From contig NW_027473344.1 of the NCBI RefSeq assembly GCF_050947335.1, positions 682,001-746,000 of the forward strand: a stretch of 64,000 bases of DNA, in the 5' to 3' direction. The notes under the pieces were generated by a model that was not told the origin of the DNA, searched no databases, and saw only the letters and a program-made list of their open reading frames with translations. Each line of letters starts with the position of its first letter. The first letter of the stretch is position 1. This DNA is from Megachile rotundata. Lineage: Eukaryota > Arthropoda > Insecta > Hymenoptera > Megachilidae. Shown here piece after piece: positions 1-14,400 of the stretch. The position numbers and the translations under genes are program-made.

Positions 1-14
1 ATCACAGTCATACA

Positions 15-951
15 ATGACAATCATGCAATCACAATCATACAATCATAATCATACAATTACAATCATACATCACAATCATACAATCACAATCATACAATC
101 GCAATCATACAATTACAATCTCCCAAATACAATCTCCCAAATGCAATCATACAATCAAAATCATACAATCACAATCATACAATCACAATCATACAATCAC
201 AATCATACAATCACAATCATACTTTCACAATCATACAATCACAATCATACAATCACAATCATACAATCACAATCATACAATCACAGTCATACAATCACAA
301 TCATACAATCACAATCATACAATCACAATCATACAATCACAATCATACAATCACAATCATACAATCACAATCATACTATCACAATCATACAATCACAATC
401 ATACAATCACAATCATACAAACACAATCATACAGTCACAATCATACAATCACAATCATACAATCACAATCATACTACCGCAATCATACAATCACAATCAT
501 ACAATCATCATCATACAATTCCAATCATACAATCACAATCATACAATCGCAATCATACAATCACAATCATACAATCACAATCATACAATCACAATCATAC
601 AATCACAATCATACAATCACAATCATACAATCACAATCATACAATCACAATCATACAATCACAATCATACAATCACAATCACCAAAATACAATCTCCCAA
701 ATACAATCATACAATCACAATCATACAATCACAATCATACAATCACATCCATACTTTCACAATCATACAATCACAATCATACAATCACAATCATACAATC
801 ACAGTCATACAATCACAATCATACAATCACAATCAAACAATCACAATCATACAATTACAATCACACAATCACAATCATACTTTCACAATCATAGAATCAC
901 AATCATACAATCACAATCATACAATCACAATCATACAATCACAGTCATACA
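15..951. repeat. Higher-order block, type A, 937 bp (copy 1)
   Basis: This block starts at the first ATG of the landmark ATGACAATCATGCAATC and runs to the next landmark. It holds the A version (CATACATCAC), the paired CCAAAT monomers at about 115-142, ACTTTC, ACTATC, an ACTACCGC monomer near 473, a CATCATCAT monomer near 506, and a private ACCAAAATAC monomer at 681-690. The same 937-bp block recurs at 10475 and 16384. In all three places it is followed directly by an A' block. Only the copy at 10475 shares the ACCAAAATAC change; the copy at 16384 has ACCCAAATAC, the form seen in other blocks. Confidence 0.9.
115..142. repeat. Paired CCAAAT-type monomers (first of at least 25 landmark-linked pairs)
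   Basis: Two successive 14-bp copies of ACAATCTCCCAAAT stand here. In the register of the array the hexamer becomes CCAAAT and the octamer ACAATCTC. This is the most diverged common monomer. A pair lies exactly 100 bp after the first landmark ATG wherever I measured (15, 952 and 6182), and I see a pair in the same context after all 25 landmarks. Single or extra copies occur elsewhere, for example near 689, 3726, 5933 and 17055. Whether it binds a protein is unknown. Confidence 0.88.
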
Positions 952-3900
952 ATGACAATCATGCAATCACAATCATACAATCATAATCATACAATTACAA
1001 TCACATATCACAATCATACAATCACAATCATACAATCGCAATCATACAATTACAATCTCCCAAATACAATCTCCCAAATACAATCATACAATCAAAATCA
1101 TACAATCACAATCATACAATCACAATCATACAATCACAATCATACAATCACAATCATACTTTCACAATCATACAATCACAATCATACAATCACAATCATA
1201 CAATCACAATCATACAATCACCGTCATACAATCACAATCATACAATCACAATCATACAATCACAATCATACAATCACAATCATACAATCACAATCATACA
1301 ATCACAATCATACTTTCACAATCATACAATCAGAATCATACAATCACAATCATACAATCACAATCATACAATCACAATCATACAATCACAATCATACAAT
1401 CACAATCATACAATCACAATCATACAATCACAATTATACAATCGCAAGCATACAATCACAATCATACAATCACAATCATACAATCACAATCATACAATCA
1501 CAATCATACAATCACGATCATACAATCACAGTCATACAATCGCAATCATGCAATCACAATCATACAATCACAATCATGCAATCACAATCATACAGCCATA
1601 ATCATACAATCACAATCATACGATCATAATCATACAATCACAATCATACAATCGCAAGCATACAATCACAATCATGCAATTTCAATCATACAATCACAAT
1701 CATACAATCACAATCATACAATCACAGTCATACAATCACAATCATGCAATCACAATCATACAATCACAATCATGCAATCACAATCATACAATCATAATCA
1801 TACAATCACAATCATACGATCATAATCATACAATCACAATCATACAATCACAATCGCACAACCACAATCATACAATCACAATCATACAATCACAATCATA
1901 CAATCGCAAGCATACAATCACAATCATACAATCACAATCATACAATCTCAATCATACAATCGCAATCATACAATTACAATCTCCCAAATACAATCTCCCA
2001 AATACAATCATACAATCACAATCATACAATCACATCATACAATCACAATCATACTATCACAATCATACAATCACAATCATACAATCACATCATACAATCA
2101 CAATCATACCATCACAATCATACAATCACAATCATACGGTCACAATCATTCAATCACAATCATACAATCACAGTCATACAATCACAATAATACAATCACA
2201 ATCATATTATCACAATCATACAATCACAATCATACAATCACAATCATACAATCACAATCATATAATCACAATCATGCAATCACAATCATACAGCCATAAT
2301 CATCCAATTACAATCATACAATCACAATCATACAACCACAATCAGACAATCACAATCAGACAATCACAATCATACAATCACAATCATACAATCACAATCA
2401 TACAAACACAATCATACAGTCACAGTCATACAATCACAATCATACAATCACAGTCATACAATCACAATCATGCAATCACAATCATACAATCACAATCATG
2501 CAATCACAATCATACAATCATACTCATACAATCACAATCATACGATCATAATCATACAATCACAATCATACAATCACAATCGCACAACCACAATCAGACA
2601 ATCACAATCATACTATCACAATCGTTCAATCACAATCATACAATCACAATCATACAATCACAATCATACAATCACAATCATACTTTCACAATCATACAAT
2701 CACAATCATACAATCACATCATACAATCACAATCATACTATCACAATCATGCAATCACAATCATACAATCACAGTCATGCAATCACAATCATACAATCAT
2801 ACTCATACAATCACAATCATACGATCATAACCATACAATCACAATCATACAATCACAATCGCACAACCACAATCAGACAATCACAATCATACTATCACAA
2901 TCGTTCAATCACAATCATACAATCACAATCATAAAATCACAATCATACAATCACAATCATACTTTCACAATCATACAATCACAATCATACAATCACAATC
3001 ATACAATCACAATCATACAATCACAATCACACAATCACAGTCATACAATCACAATCATACAATCACAATCATACAATCTCAATCATACAATCACAATCAT
3101 ACAATCGCAATCATACAATCACAAAAATACAATCATAATCATACAATCACAATCATACAATCACAATCATACTATCGCAATCATACAATCACAATCATAC
3201 CATCGCAAACATACATCCACAATCATACAATCATAATCATACAATTCCAATCATACAATCACAATCATACAATCACAATCGTGCAATCACAATCGTACAG
3301 TTACAATCGCACAACCACAATCAGACAATCACAATCATACAATCACAATCATACAATCACAATCATGCTATCACAATCATACAATCACAATCATACAATC
3401 ACAATCATACAATCACAATCATACAATCACAATCATACTTTCACAATCATACAATCACAATCATACAATCACAATCATACAATCACAATCATACAATCAC
3501 AGTCATACAATCACAATCATACAATCACAATCATACAATCACAATCATACAATCACAATCATACAATCACAATCATACAATCACAATCATACAATCACAA
3601 TCATACTATCACAATCATACAATCACAATCATACAATCACAATCATACTACCGCAATCATACAATCACAATCATACAATCATCATCATACAATTCCAATC
3701 ATACAATCACAATCATACAATCGCAATCATACAATTACAATCTCCCAAATACAATCATACAATCGCAATCATACAATCACAATCATACAATCACTATCAT
3801 ACAATCACAATCATACATTCAAAATCATGCAATCACAATCATACAATCACAAGCATACAATCACAATCATACAATCTCAATCATACAATCGCAATCATAC

Positions 3901-5076
3901 AATTACAATCTCCCAAATACAATCTCCCAAATACAATCATACAATCACAATCATACAATCACATCATACAATCACAATCATACTATCACAATCATACAAT
4001 CACAATCATACAGTCACAATCATTCAATCACAATCATACAATCACAGTCATACAATCACAATCATACAATCACAATCATATTATCACAATCATACAATCA
4101 CAATCATACAATCACAATCATACAATCACAATCATATAATCACAATCATGCAATCACAATCATACAGCCATAAACATCCAATTACAATCATACAATCACA
4201 ATCATACAACCACAATCAGACAATCACAATCAGACAATCACAATCATACAATCACAATCATACAATCACAATCATACAATCACAATCATACAATCACAAT
4301 CATACAAACACAATCATACAGTCACAGTCATACAATCCCAATCATACAATCACAGTCATACAATCACAATCATGCAATCACAATCATACAATCACAATCA
4401 TACAGTCACAGTCATACAATCACAATCATACAATCACAATCATACAATCACAATCATACAATCACAATCATACAATCACAATCATACAAACACAATCATA
4501 CAGTCACAGTCATACAATCACAATCATACAATCACAATCATACTATCGCAATCATACAATCACAATCATACCATCACAATCATACAATCACAACCATACA
4601 ATCATAATCATACATTCACAATCATACAATCAGAATCATACAATCACAATCATACAATCGCAATCATACAATCACAATCATACAATCACAATCGTACAAT
4701 CACAATCATACTATCGCAATCATACAATCACAATCATACCATCGCAAACATACATCCACAATCATACAATCATAATCATACAATTCCAATCATACAATCA
4801 CAATCATACAATCACAATCGTGCAATCACAATCGTACAGTTACAATCGCACAACCACAATCAGACAATCACAATCATACAATCACAATCATACAATCACA
4901 ATCATGCTATCACAATCATACAATCACAATCATACAATCACAATCATACAATCACAATCATACAATCACAGTCATACATTCACAATCATACAATCACAAT
5001 CATATTATCACAATCATACAATCACAATCATACAATCACAATCATACAATCACAATCATACAATCACAGTCATACA
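952..5076. repeat. Long higher-order block, type A', 4,125 bp
   Basis: This block opens with the A' landmark (CACATATCAC). Recognisable parts in order are a 722-bp section up to the ATGCAATTTC monomer at 1674, a section to 2274 (ATGCAATC with CAGCCATAATCATCC), a section with an internal 279-bp duplication at 2470 and 2749, a GTACAGTTACAATCGC monomer near 3295, and a stretch from about 3640 that resembles A-type blocks. It contains four octamer-deleted 13-bp monomers near 2033, 2085, 2713 and 3960. With the landmark's own 13-bp monomer these give exactly the observed length remainder of minus 5 modulo 14. Confidence 0.85.
2470..3027. repeat. 279-bp tandem duplication
   Basis: Two passes of ATGCAATC, CATACTC, CGATCATA, CGCACAACC, ACTATCAC and TCGTTCAATC start at 2470 and 2749. 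The second differs by CAGTCATGC and CATAACC. The spacing of 279 bp is 20 monomers less one base, and one octamer-deleted 13-bp monomer (CACATCATAC) lies between them. Confidence 0.87.
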
Positions 5077-6181
5077 ATGACAATCATGCAATCACAATCA
5101 TACAATCATAATCATACAATTACAATCATACATCACAATCATACAATCACAATCATACAATCGCAATCATACAATTACAATCTCCCAAATACAATCTCCC
5201 AAATGCAATCATACAATCAAAATCATACAATCACAATCATACAATCACAATCATACAATCACAATCATACAATCACAATCATACTTTCACAATCATACAA
5301 TCACAATCATACAATCACAATCATACAATCACAATCATACAATCACAGTCATACAATCACAATCATACAATCACAATCATACAATCACAATCATACAATC
5401 ACAATCATACAATCACAATCATACTTTCACAATCATACTTTCACAATCATACAATCACAATCATACAATCGCAATCAGACAATCACAATCATACAATCAC
5501 AATCGTACAATCACAATCATACTATCGCAATCATACAATCACAATCATATTATCACAATCATACAATCACAATCATACAATTACAATCTCCCAAATACAA
5601 TCTCCCAAATACAATCATACAATCAAAATCATACAATCACAATCATACAATCACAATCATACAATCACAATCATACAATCACAATCATACAATCACAATC
5701 ATACAATCACAATCGCACAATCAAAATCCCAAAACCACAATCAGACAATCACAATCATACAATCACAATCATACAATCACAATCATACAATCACAATCAT
5801 ACAATCACAATCATACAATCACAATCATACAATCACAATCATACAATCACAATCATACAATCACAATCATACAATCACAATCATACAATCACAATCATAC
5901 AATCACAATCATACAATCACAATCACCCAAATACAATCTCCCAAATACAATCATACAATCACAATCATACAATCACAATCATACAATCACATCCATACTT
6001 TCACAATCATACAATCACAATCATACAATCACAGTCATACAATCACAATCATACAATCACAATCAAACAATCACAATCATACAATTACAATCACACAATC
6101 ACAATCATACTTTCACAATCATAGAATCACAATCATACAATCACAATCATACAATCACAATCATACAATCACAGTCATACA
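5077..6181. repeat. Higher-order block, type A, 1,105 bp
   Basis: This is a type A landmark block. It carries the divergent AATCCCAAAACC monomer at about 5714-5744, then 12 consecutive perfect 14-bp monomers (5745-5912), then CCAAAT monomers. It ends with the CATCCATAC, AATCAAAC, ACTTTC and CATAGAATC series, which also closes the 937-bp blocks. Blocks ending near 37246, 46167 and 51983 share the order from the AATCCC monomer to the end but have 11, 11 and 14 perfect monomers in the run. Confidence 0.85.
5714..5744. repeat. AATCCCAAAACC divergent monomer pair
   Basis: CGCACAATC is followed by AAAATCCCAAAACC and AATCAG. This rare marker occurs seven times in the window, at about 5714, 21859, 27200, 36779, 45700, 51474 and 62426. 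It is followed by a run of perfect monomers of variable number. Confidence 0.88.
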
Positions 6182-6740
6182 ATGACAATCATGCAATCAC
6201 AATCATACAATCATAATCATACAATTACAATCACACATCACAATCATACAATCACAATCATACGATCGCAATCATACAATTACAATCTCCCAAATACAAT
6301 CTCCCAAATACAATCATACAATCAAAATCATACAATCACAATCATACAATCACAATCATACAATCACAATCATACAATCACAATCATACTTTCACAATCA
6401 TACAATCACAATCATACAATCACAATCATACAATCACAATCATACAGTCACCGTCATACAATCACAATCATACAATCACAATCATACAATCACAATCATA
6501 CAATCACAATCATACTTTCACAATCATACAATCAGAATCATACAATCACAATCATACAATCACAATCATACAATCACAATCATACAATCACAATCATACA
6601 ATCACAATCATACAATCACAATCATACAATCACAATCATACAATCGCAAGCATACAATCACAATCATACTTTCACAATCATAGAATCACAATCATACAAT
6701 CACAATCATACAATCACAATCATACAATCACAGTCATACA
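6182..6740. repeat. Short higher-order block, type A'', 559 bp
   Basis: This block starts with the A'' landmark version (CACACATCAC), intermediate between A and A'. It has a private CGATCG at about 6262-6268, where the other landmark copies read CAATCG. It then carries CCAAAT monomers, ACTTTC, a CAGTCACCGTC variant, CAGAATC, CGCAAGC, and the CATAGAATC ending. The length is one less than a multiple of 14, matching its single 13-bp monomer. Confidence 0.85.
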
Positions 6741-8572
6741 ATGACAATCATGCAATCACAATCATACAATCATAATCATACAATTACAATCATACATCAC
6801 AATCATACAATCACAATCATACAATCGCAATCATACAATTACAATCTCCCAAATACAATCTCCCAAATGCAATCATACAATCAAAATCATACAATCACAA
6901 TCATACAATCACAATCATACAATCACAATCATACAATCACAATCATACTTTCACAATCATACAATCACAATCATACAATCACAATCATACAATCACAATC
7001 ATACAATCACAGTCATACAATCACAATCATACAATCACAATCATACAATCACAATCATACAATCACAATCATACAATCACAATCATACAATCACAATCAT
7101 ACAATCACAATCATACTATCACAATCATACAATCACAATCATACAATCACAATCATACAAACACAATCATACTACCGCAATCATACAATCACAATCATAC
7201 AATCATCATCATACAATTCCAATCATACAATCACAATCATACAATCGCAATCATACAATTACAATCTCCCAAATACAATCATACAATCGCAATCATACAA
7301 TCACAATCATACAATCACTATCATACAATCACAATCATACATTCAAAATCATGCAATCACAATCATACAATCACAAGCATACAATCACAATCATACAATC
7401 TCAATCATACAATCGCAATCATACAATTACAATCTCCCAAATACAATCTCCCAAATACAATCATACAATCACAATCATACAATCACATCATACAATCACA
7501 ATCATACTATCACAATCATACAATCACAATCATACAGTCACAATCATTCAATCACAATCATACAATCACAGTCATACAATCACAATCATACAATCACAAT
7601 CATATTATCACAATCATACAATCACAATCATACAATCACAATCATACAATGACAATCATACAATCACAATCATACTATCACAATCATACAATCACAATCA
7701 TACAATCACAATCATACAATCACAATCATACAATCACAGTCATACAATCACAATCTTACAATCACAAGCATACTATCACAATCATACAATCACAATCATA
7801 CTATCACAATCATACAATCACAATCATACAATCACAATCATACAATCACAATCATACAATCACAATCATACAAACACAATCATACAGTCACAGTCATACA
7901 ATCACAATCATACAATCACAATCATACTATCGCAATCATACAATCACAATCATACCATCACAATCATACAATCACAACCATACAATCATAATCATACATT
8001 CACAATCATACAATCAGAATCATACAATCACAATCATACAATCGCAATCATACAATCACAATCATACAATCACAATCGTACAATCACAATCATACTATCG
8101 CAATCATACAATCACAATCATACCATCGCAAACATACATCCACAATCATACAATCATAATCATACAATTCCAATCATACAATCACAATCATACAATCACA
8201 ATCGTGCAATCACAATCGTACAGTTACAATCGCACAACCACAATCAGACAATCACAATCATACAATCACAATCATACAATCACAATCATGCTATCACAAT
8301 CATACAATCACAATCATACAATCACAATCATACAATCACAATCATACAATCACAGTCATACATTCACAATCATACAATCACAATCATATTATCACAATCA
8401 TACAATCACAATCATACAATCACAATCATACAATCACAATCATACAATCACAATCAAACAATCACAATCATACAATTACAATCACACAATCACAATCATA
8501 CTTTCACAATCATAGAATCACAATCATACAATCACAATCATACAATCACAATCATACAATCACAGTCATACA
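6741..8572. repeat. Higher-order block, type A, 1,832 bp
   Basis: This type A block belongs to the same family as 32253-34924 and 41959-43846. Shared marks in order are ACTTTC, ACAAAC, ACTACCGC, CATCATCAT, ATTCCAATC, CACTATC, CATTCAAAATCATGC, two CCAAAT stretches, an octamer-deleted 13-bp monomer near 7488, CATTCAATC, an AATGAC monomer at 7649, AATCTTAC, AAGCATAC, CAACCATAC, CAAACATACATCC, and GTGCAATC with GTACAGTTAC. It is the shortest of the family. The 41959 copy is 56 bp (4 monomers) longer, and the 32253 copy is 840 bp (60 monomers) longer. Confidence 0.88.
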
Positions 8573-10474
8573 ATGACAATCATGCAATCACAATCATACA
8601 ATCATAATCATACAATTACAATCATACATCACAATCATACAATCACAATCATACAATCGCAATCATACAATTACAATCTCCCAAATACAATCTCCCAAAT
8701 GCAATCATACAATCAAAATCATACAATCACAATCATACAATCACAATCATACAATCACAATCATACAATCACAGTCATACAATCACAATCATACAATCAC
8801 AATCATACAATCACAATCATACAATCACAATCATACAATCACAGTCATACAATCACAATCATACTATCACAATCATACAATCACAATCATACAATCACAA
8901 TCATACAAACACAATCATACAATCACAATCATACTACCGCAATCATACAATCACAATCATACAATCATCATCATACAATTCCAATCATACAATCACAATC
9001 ATACAATCGCAATCATACAATTACAATCTCCCAAATACAATCATACAATCGCAATCATACAATCACAATCATACAATCACTATCATACAATCACAATCAT
9101 ACATTCAAAATCATGCAATCACAATCATACAATCACAAGCATACAATCACAATCATACAATCTCAATCATACAATCGCAATCATACAATTACAATCTCCC
9201 AAATACAATCTCCCAAATACAATCATACAATCACAATCATACAATCACATCATACAATCACAATCATACTATCACAATCATACAATCACAATCATACAGT
9301 CACAATCATTCAATCACAATCATACAATCACAGTCATACAATCACAATCATACAATCACAATCATATTATCACAATCATACAATCACAATCATACAATCA
9401 CAATCATACAATCACAATCATATAATCACAATCATGCAATCACAATCATACAGCCATAAACATCCAATTACAATCATACAATCACAATCATACAACCACA
9501 ATCAGACAATCACAATCAGACAATCACAATCATACAATCACAATCATACAATCACAATCATACAATCACAATCATACAATCACAATCATACAAACACAAT
9601 CATACAGTCACAGTCATACAATCCCAATCATACAATCACAGTCATACAATCACAATCATGCAATCACAATCATACAATCACAATCATACAGTCACAGTCA
9701 TACAATCACAATCATAAAATCACAATCATACAATCACAATCATACAATCACAATCATACAATCACAATCATACAAACACAATCATACAGTCACAGTCATA
9801 CAATCACAATCATACAATCACAATCATACTATCGCAATCATACAATCACAATCATACCATCACAATCATACAATCACAACCATACAATCATAATCATACA
9901 TTCACAATCATACAATCAGAATCATACAATCACAATCATACAATCGCAATCATACAATCACAATCATACAATCACAATCGTACAATCACAATCATACTAT
10001 CGCAATCATACAATCACAATCATACCATCGCAAACATACATCCACAATCATACAATCATAATCATACAATTCCAATCATACAATCACAATCATACAATCA
10101 CAATCGTGCAATCACAATCGTACAGTTACAATCGCACAACCACAATCAGACAATCACAATCATACAATCACAATCATACAATCACAATCATGCTATCACA
10201 ATCATACAACCACAATCATACAATCACAATCATACAATCACAATCATACAATCACAGTCATACATTCACAATCATACAATCACAATCATATTATCACAAT
10301 CATACAATCACAATCATACAATCACAATCATACAATCACAATCATACAATCACAATCAAACAATCACAATCATACAATTACAATCACACAATCACAATCA
10401 TACTTTCACAATCATAGAATCACAATCATACAATCACAATCATACAATCACAATCATACAATCACAGTCATACA
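8573..10474. repeat. Higher-order block, type A, 1,902 bp
   Basis: This type A block begins like the preceding one but lacks the ACTTTC monomer in the first 200 bp. It passes through ACTACCGC, CATCATCAT, CCAAAT stretches and the CAGCCATAAACATCC monomer near 9451, then the ACAGTCACAGTC series. It ends with the CAAACATACATCC, GTACAGTTAC and AATCAAAC series. A CATAAAATC variant near 9715 is absent from the matching positions near 4430 and 15630. One octamer-deleted 13-bp monomer lies near 9247. Confidence 0.85.
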
Positions 10475-11411
10475 ATGACAATCATGCAATCACAATCATA
10501 CAATCATAATCATACAATTACAATCATACATCACAATCATACAATCACAATCATACAATCGCAATCATACAATTACAATCTCCCAAATACAATCTCCCAA
10601 ATGCAATCATACAATCAAAATCATACAATCACAATCATACAATCACAATCATACAATCACAATCATACAATCACAATCATACTTTCACAATCATACAATC
10701 ACAATCATACAATCACAATCATACAATCACAATCATACAATCACAGTCATACAATCACAATCATACAATCACAATCATACAATCACAATCATACAATCAC
10801 AATCATACAATCACAATCATACAATCACAATCATACTATCACAATCATACAATCACAATCATACAATCACAATCATACAAACACAATCATACAGTCACAA
10901 TCATACAATCACAATCATACAATCACAATCATACTACCGCAATCATACAATCACAATCATACAATCATCATCATACAATTCCAATCATACAATCACAATC
11001 ATACAATCGCAATCATACAATCACAATCATACAATCACAATCATACAATCACAATCATACAATCACAATCATACAATCACAATCATACAATCACAATCAT
11101 ACAATCACAATCATACAATCACAATCATACAATCACAATCACCAAAATACAATCTCCCAAATACAATCATACAATCACAATCATACAATCACAATCATAC
11201 AATCACATCCATACTTTCACAATCATACAATCACAATCATACAATCACAATCATACAATCACAGTCATACAATCACAATCATACAATCACAATCAAACAA
11301 TCACAATCATACAATTACAATCACACAATCACAATCATACTTTCACAATCATAGAATCACAATCATACAATCACAATCATACAATCACAATCATACAATC
11401 ACAGTCATACA
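10475..11411. repeat. Higher-order block, type A, 937 bp (copy 2)
   Basis: This block appears identical to 15-951 at a spacing of exactly 10,460 bp, including the private ACCAAAATAC monomer. Its 937-bp length and its direct junction to an A' block match the copies at 15 and 16384. It marks the start of a duplicated tract that runs on to about 14030. Confidence 0.9.
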
Positions 11412-14400
11412 ATGACAATCATGCAATCACAATCATACAATCATAATCATACAATTACAATCACATATCACAATCATACAATCACAATCATACAATCGCA
11501 ATCATACAATTACAATCTCCCAAATACAATCTCCCAAATACAATCATACAATCAAAATCATACAATCACAATCATACAATCACAATCATACAATCACAAT
11601 CATACAATCACAATCATACTTTCACAATCATACAATCACAATCATACAATCACAATCATACAATCACAATCATACAATCACCGTCATACAATCACAATCA
11701 TACAATCACAATCATACAATCACAATCATACAATCACAATCATACAATCACAATCATACAATCACAATCATACTTTCACAATCATACAATCAGAATCATA
11801 CAATCACAATCATACAATCACAATCATACAATCACAATCATACAATCACAATCATACAATCACAATCATACAATCACAATCATACAATCACAATTATACA
11901 ATCGCAAGCATACAATCACAATCATACAATCACAATCATACAATCACAATCATACAATCACAATCATACAATCACGATCATACAATCACAGTCATACAAT
12001 CGCAATCATGCAATCACAATCATACAATCACAATCATGCAATCACAATCATACAGCCATAATCATACAATCACAATCATACGATCATAATCATACAATCA
12101 CAATCATACAATCGCAAGCATACAATCACAATCATGCAATTTCAATCATACAATCACAATCATACAATCACAATCATACAATCACAGTCATACAATCATG
12201 CAATCACAATCATACAATCACAATCATGCAATCACAATCATACAATCATAATCATACAATCACAATCATACGATCATAATCATACAATCACAATCATACA
12301 ATCACAATCGCACAACCACAATCATACAATCACAATCATACAATCACAATCATACAATCGCAAGCATACAATCACAATCGTACAATCTCAATCATACAAT
12401 CGCAATCATACAATTACAATCTCCCAAATACAATCTCCCAAATACAATCATACAATCACAATCATACAATCACATCATACAATCACAATCATACTATCAC
12501 AATCATACAATCACAATCATACAATCACATCATACAATCACAATCATACCATCACAATCATACAATCACAATCATACGGTCACAATCATTCAATCACAAT
12601 CATACAATCACAGTCATACAATCACAATAATACAATCACAATCATATTATCACAATCATACAATCACAATCATACAATCACAATCATACAATCACAATCA
12701 TATAATCACAATCATGCAATCACAATCATACAGCCATAATCATCCAATTACAATCATACAATCACAATCATACAACCACAATCAGACAATCACAATCAGA
12801 CAATCACAATCATACAATCACAATCATACAATCACAATCATACAAACACAATCATACAGTCACAGTCATACAATCACAATCATACAATCACAGTCATACA
12901 ATCACAATCATGCAATCACAATCATACAATCACAATCATGCAATCACAATCATACAATCATACTCATACAATCACAATCATACGATCATAATCATACAAT
13001 CACAATCATACAATCACAATCGCACAACCACAATCAGACAATCACAATCATACTATCACAATCGTTCAATCACAATCATACAATCACAATCATACAATCA
13101 CAATCATACAATCACAATCATACTTTCACAATCATACAATCACAATCATACAATCACATCATACAATCACAATCATACTATCACAATCATGCAATCACAA
13201 TCATACAATCACAGTCATGCAATCACAATCATACAATCATACTCATACAATCACAATCATACGATCATAACCATACAATCACAATCATACAATCACAATC
13301 GCACAACCACAATCAGACAATCACAATCATACTATCACAATCGTTCAATCACAATCATACAATCACAATCATAAAATCACAATCATACAATCACAATCAT
13401 ACTTTCACAATCATACAATCACAATCATACAATCACAATCATACAATCACAATCATACAATCACAATCACACAATCACAGTCATACAATCACAATCATAC
13501 AATCACAATCATACAATCTCAATCATACAATCACAATCATACAATCGCAATCATACAATCACAAAAATACAATCATAATCATACAATCACAATCATACAA
13601 TCACAATCATACTATCGCAATCATACAATCACAATCATACCATCGCAAACATACATCCACAATCATACAATCATAATCATACAATTCCAATCATACAATC
13701 ACAATCATACAATCACAATCGTGCAATCACAATCGTACAGTTACAATCGCACAACCACAATCAGACAATCACAATCATACAATCACAATCATACAATCAC
13801 AATCATGCTATCACAATCATACAATCACAATCATACAATCACAATCATACAATCACAATCATACAATCACAATCATACTTTCACAATCATACAATCACAA
13901 TCATACAATCACAATCATACAATCACAATCATACAATCACAGTCATACAATCACAATCATACAATCACAATCATACAATCACAATCATACAATCACAATC
14001 ATACAATCACAATCATACAATCACAATCATACTATCACAATCATACAATCACAATCATACAATCACAATCATACAAACACAATCATACAGTCACAATCAT
14101 ACAATCACAATCATACAATCACAATCATACTACCGCAATCATACAATCACAATCATACAATCATCATCATACAATTCCAATCATACAATCACAATCATAC
14201 AATCGCAATCATACAATTACAATCTCCCAAATACAATCATACAATCGCAATCATACAATCACAATCATACAATCACTATCATACAATCACAATCATACAT
14301 TCAAAATCATGCAATCACAATCATACAATCACAAGCATACAATCACAATCATACAATCTCAATCATACAATCGCAATCATACAATTACAATCTCCCAAAT

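Noticed and set aside
15..35. ATG-rich landmark as a start codon or translation signal
   Set aside because: The ATGs arise from A-to-G type variants of the monomer. There is no ribosome-binding or other start context, and the landmark is better explained as a marker monomer.
115..142. CCAAAT monomers as a CCAAT-box promoter
   Set aside because: The motif is CCAAAT, not CCAAT, occurs dozens of times within satellite, and no gene lies nearby. A binding role is kept only as a low-level hypothesis.
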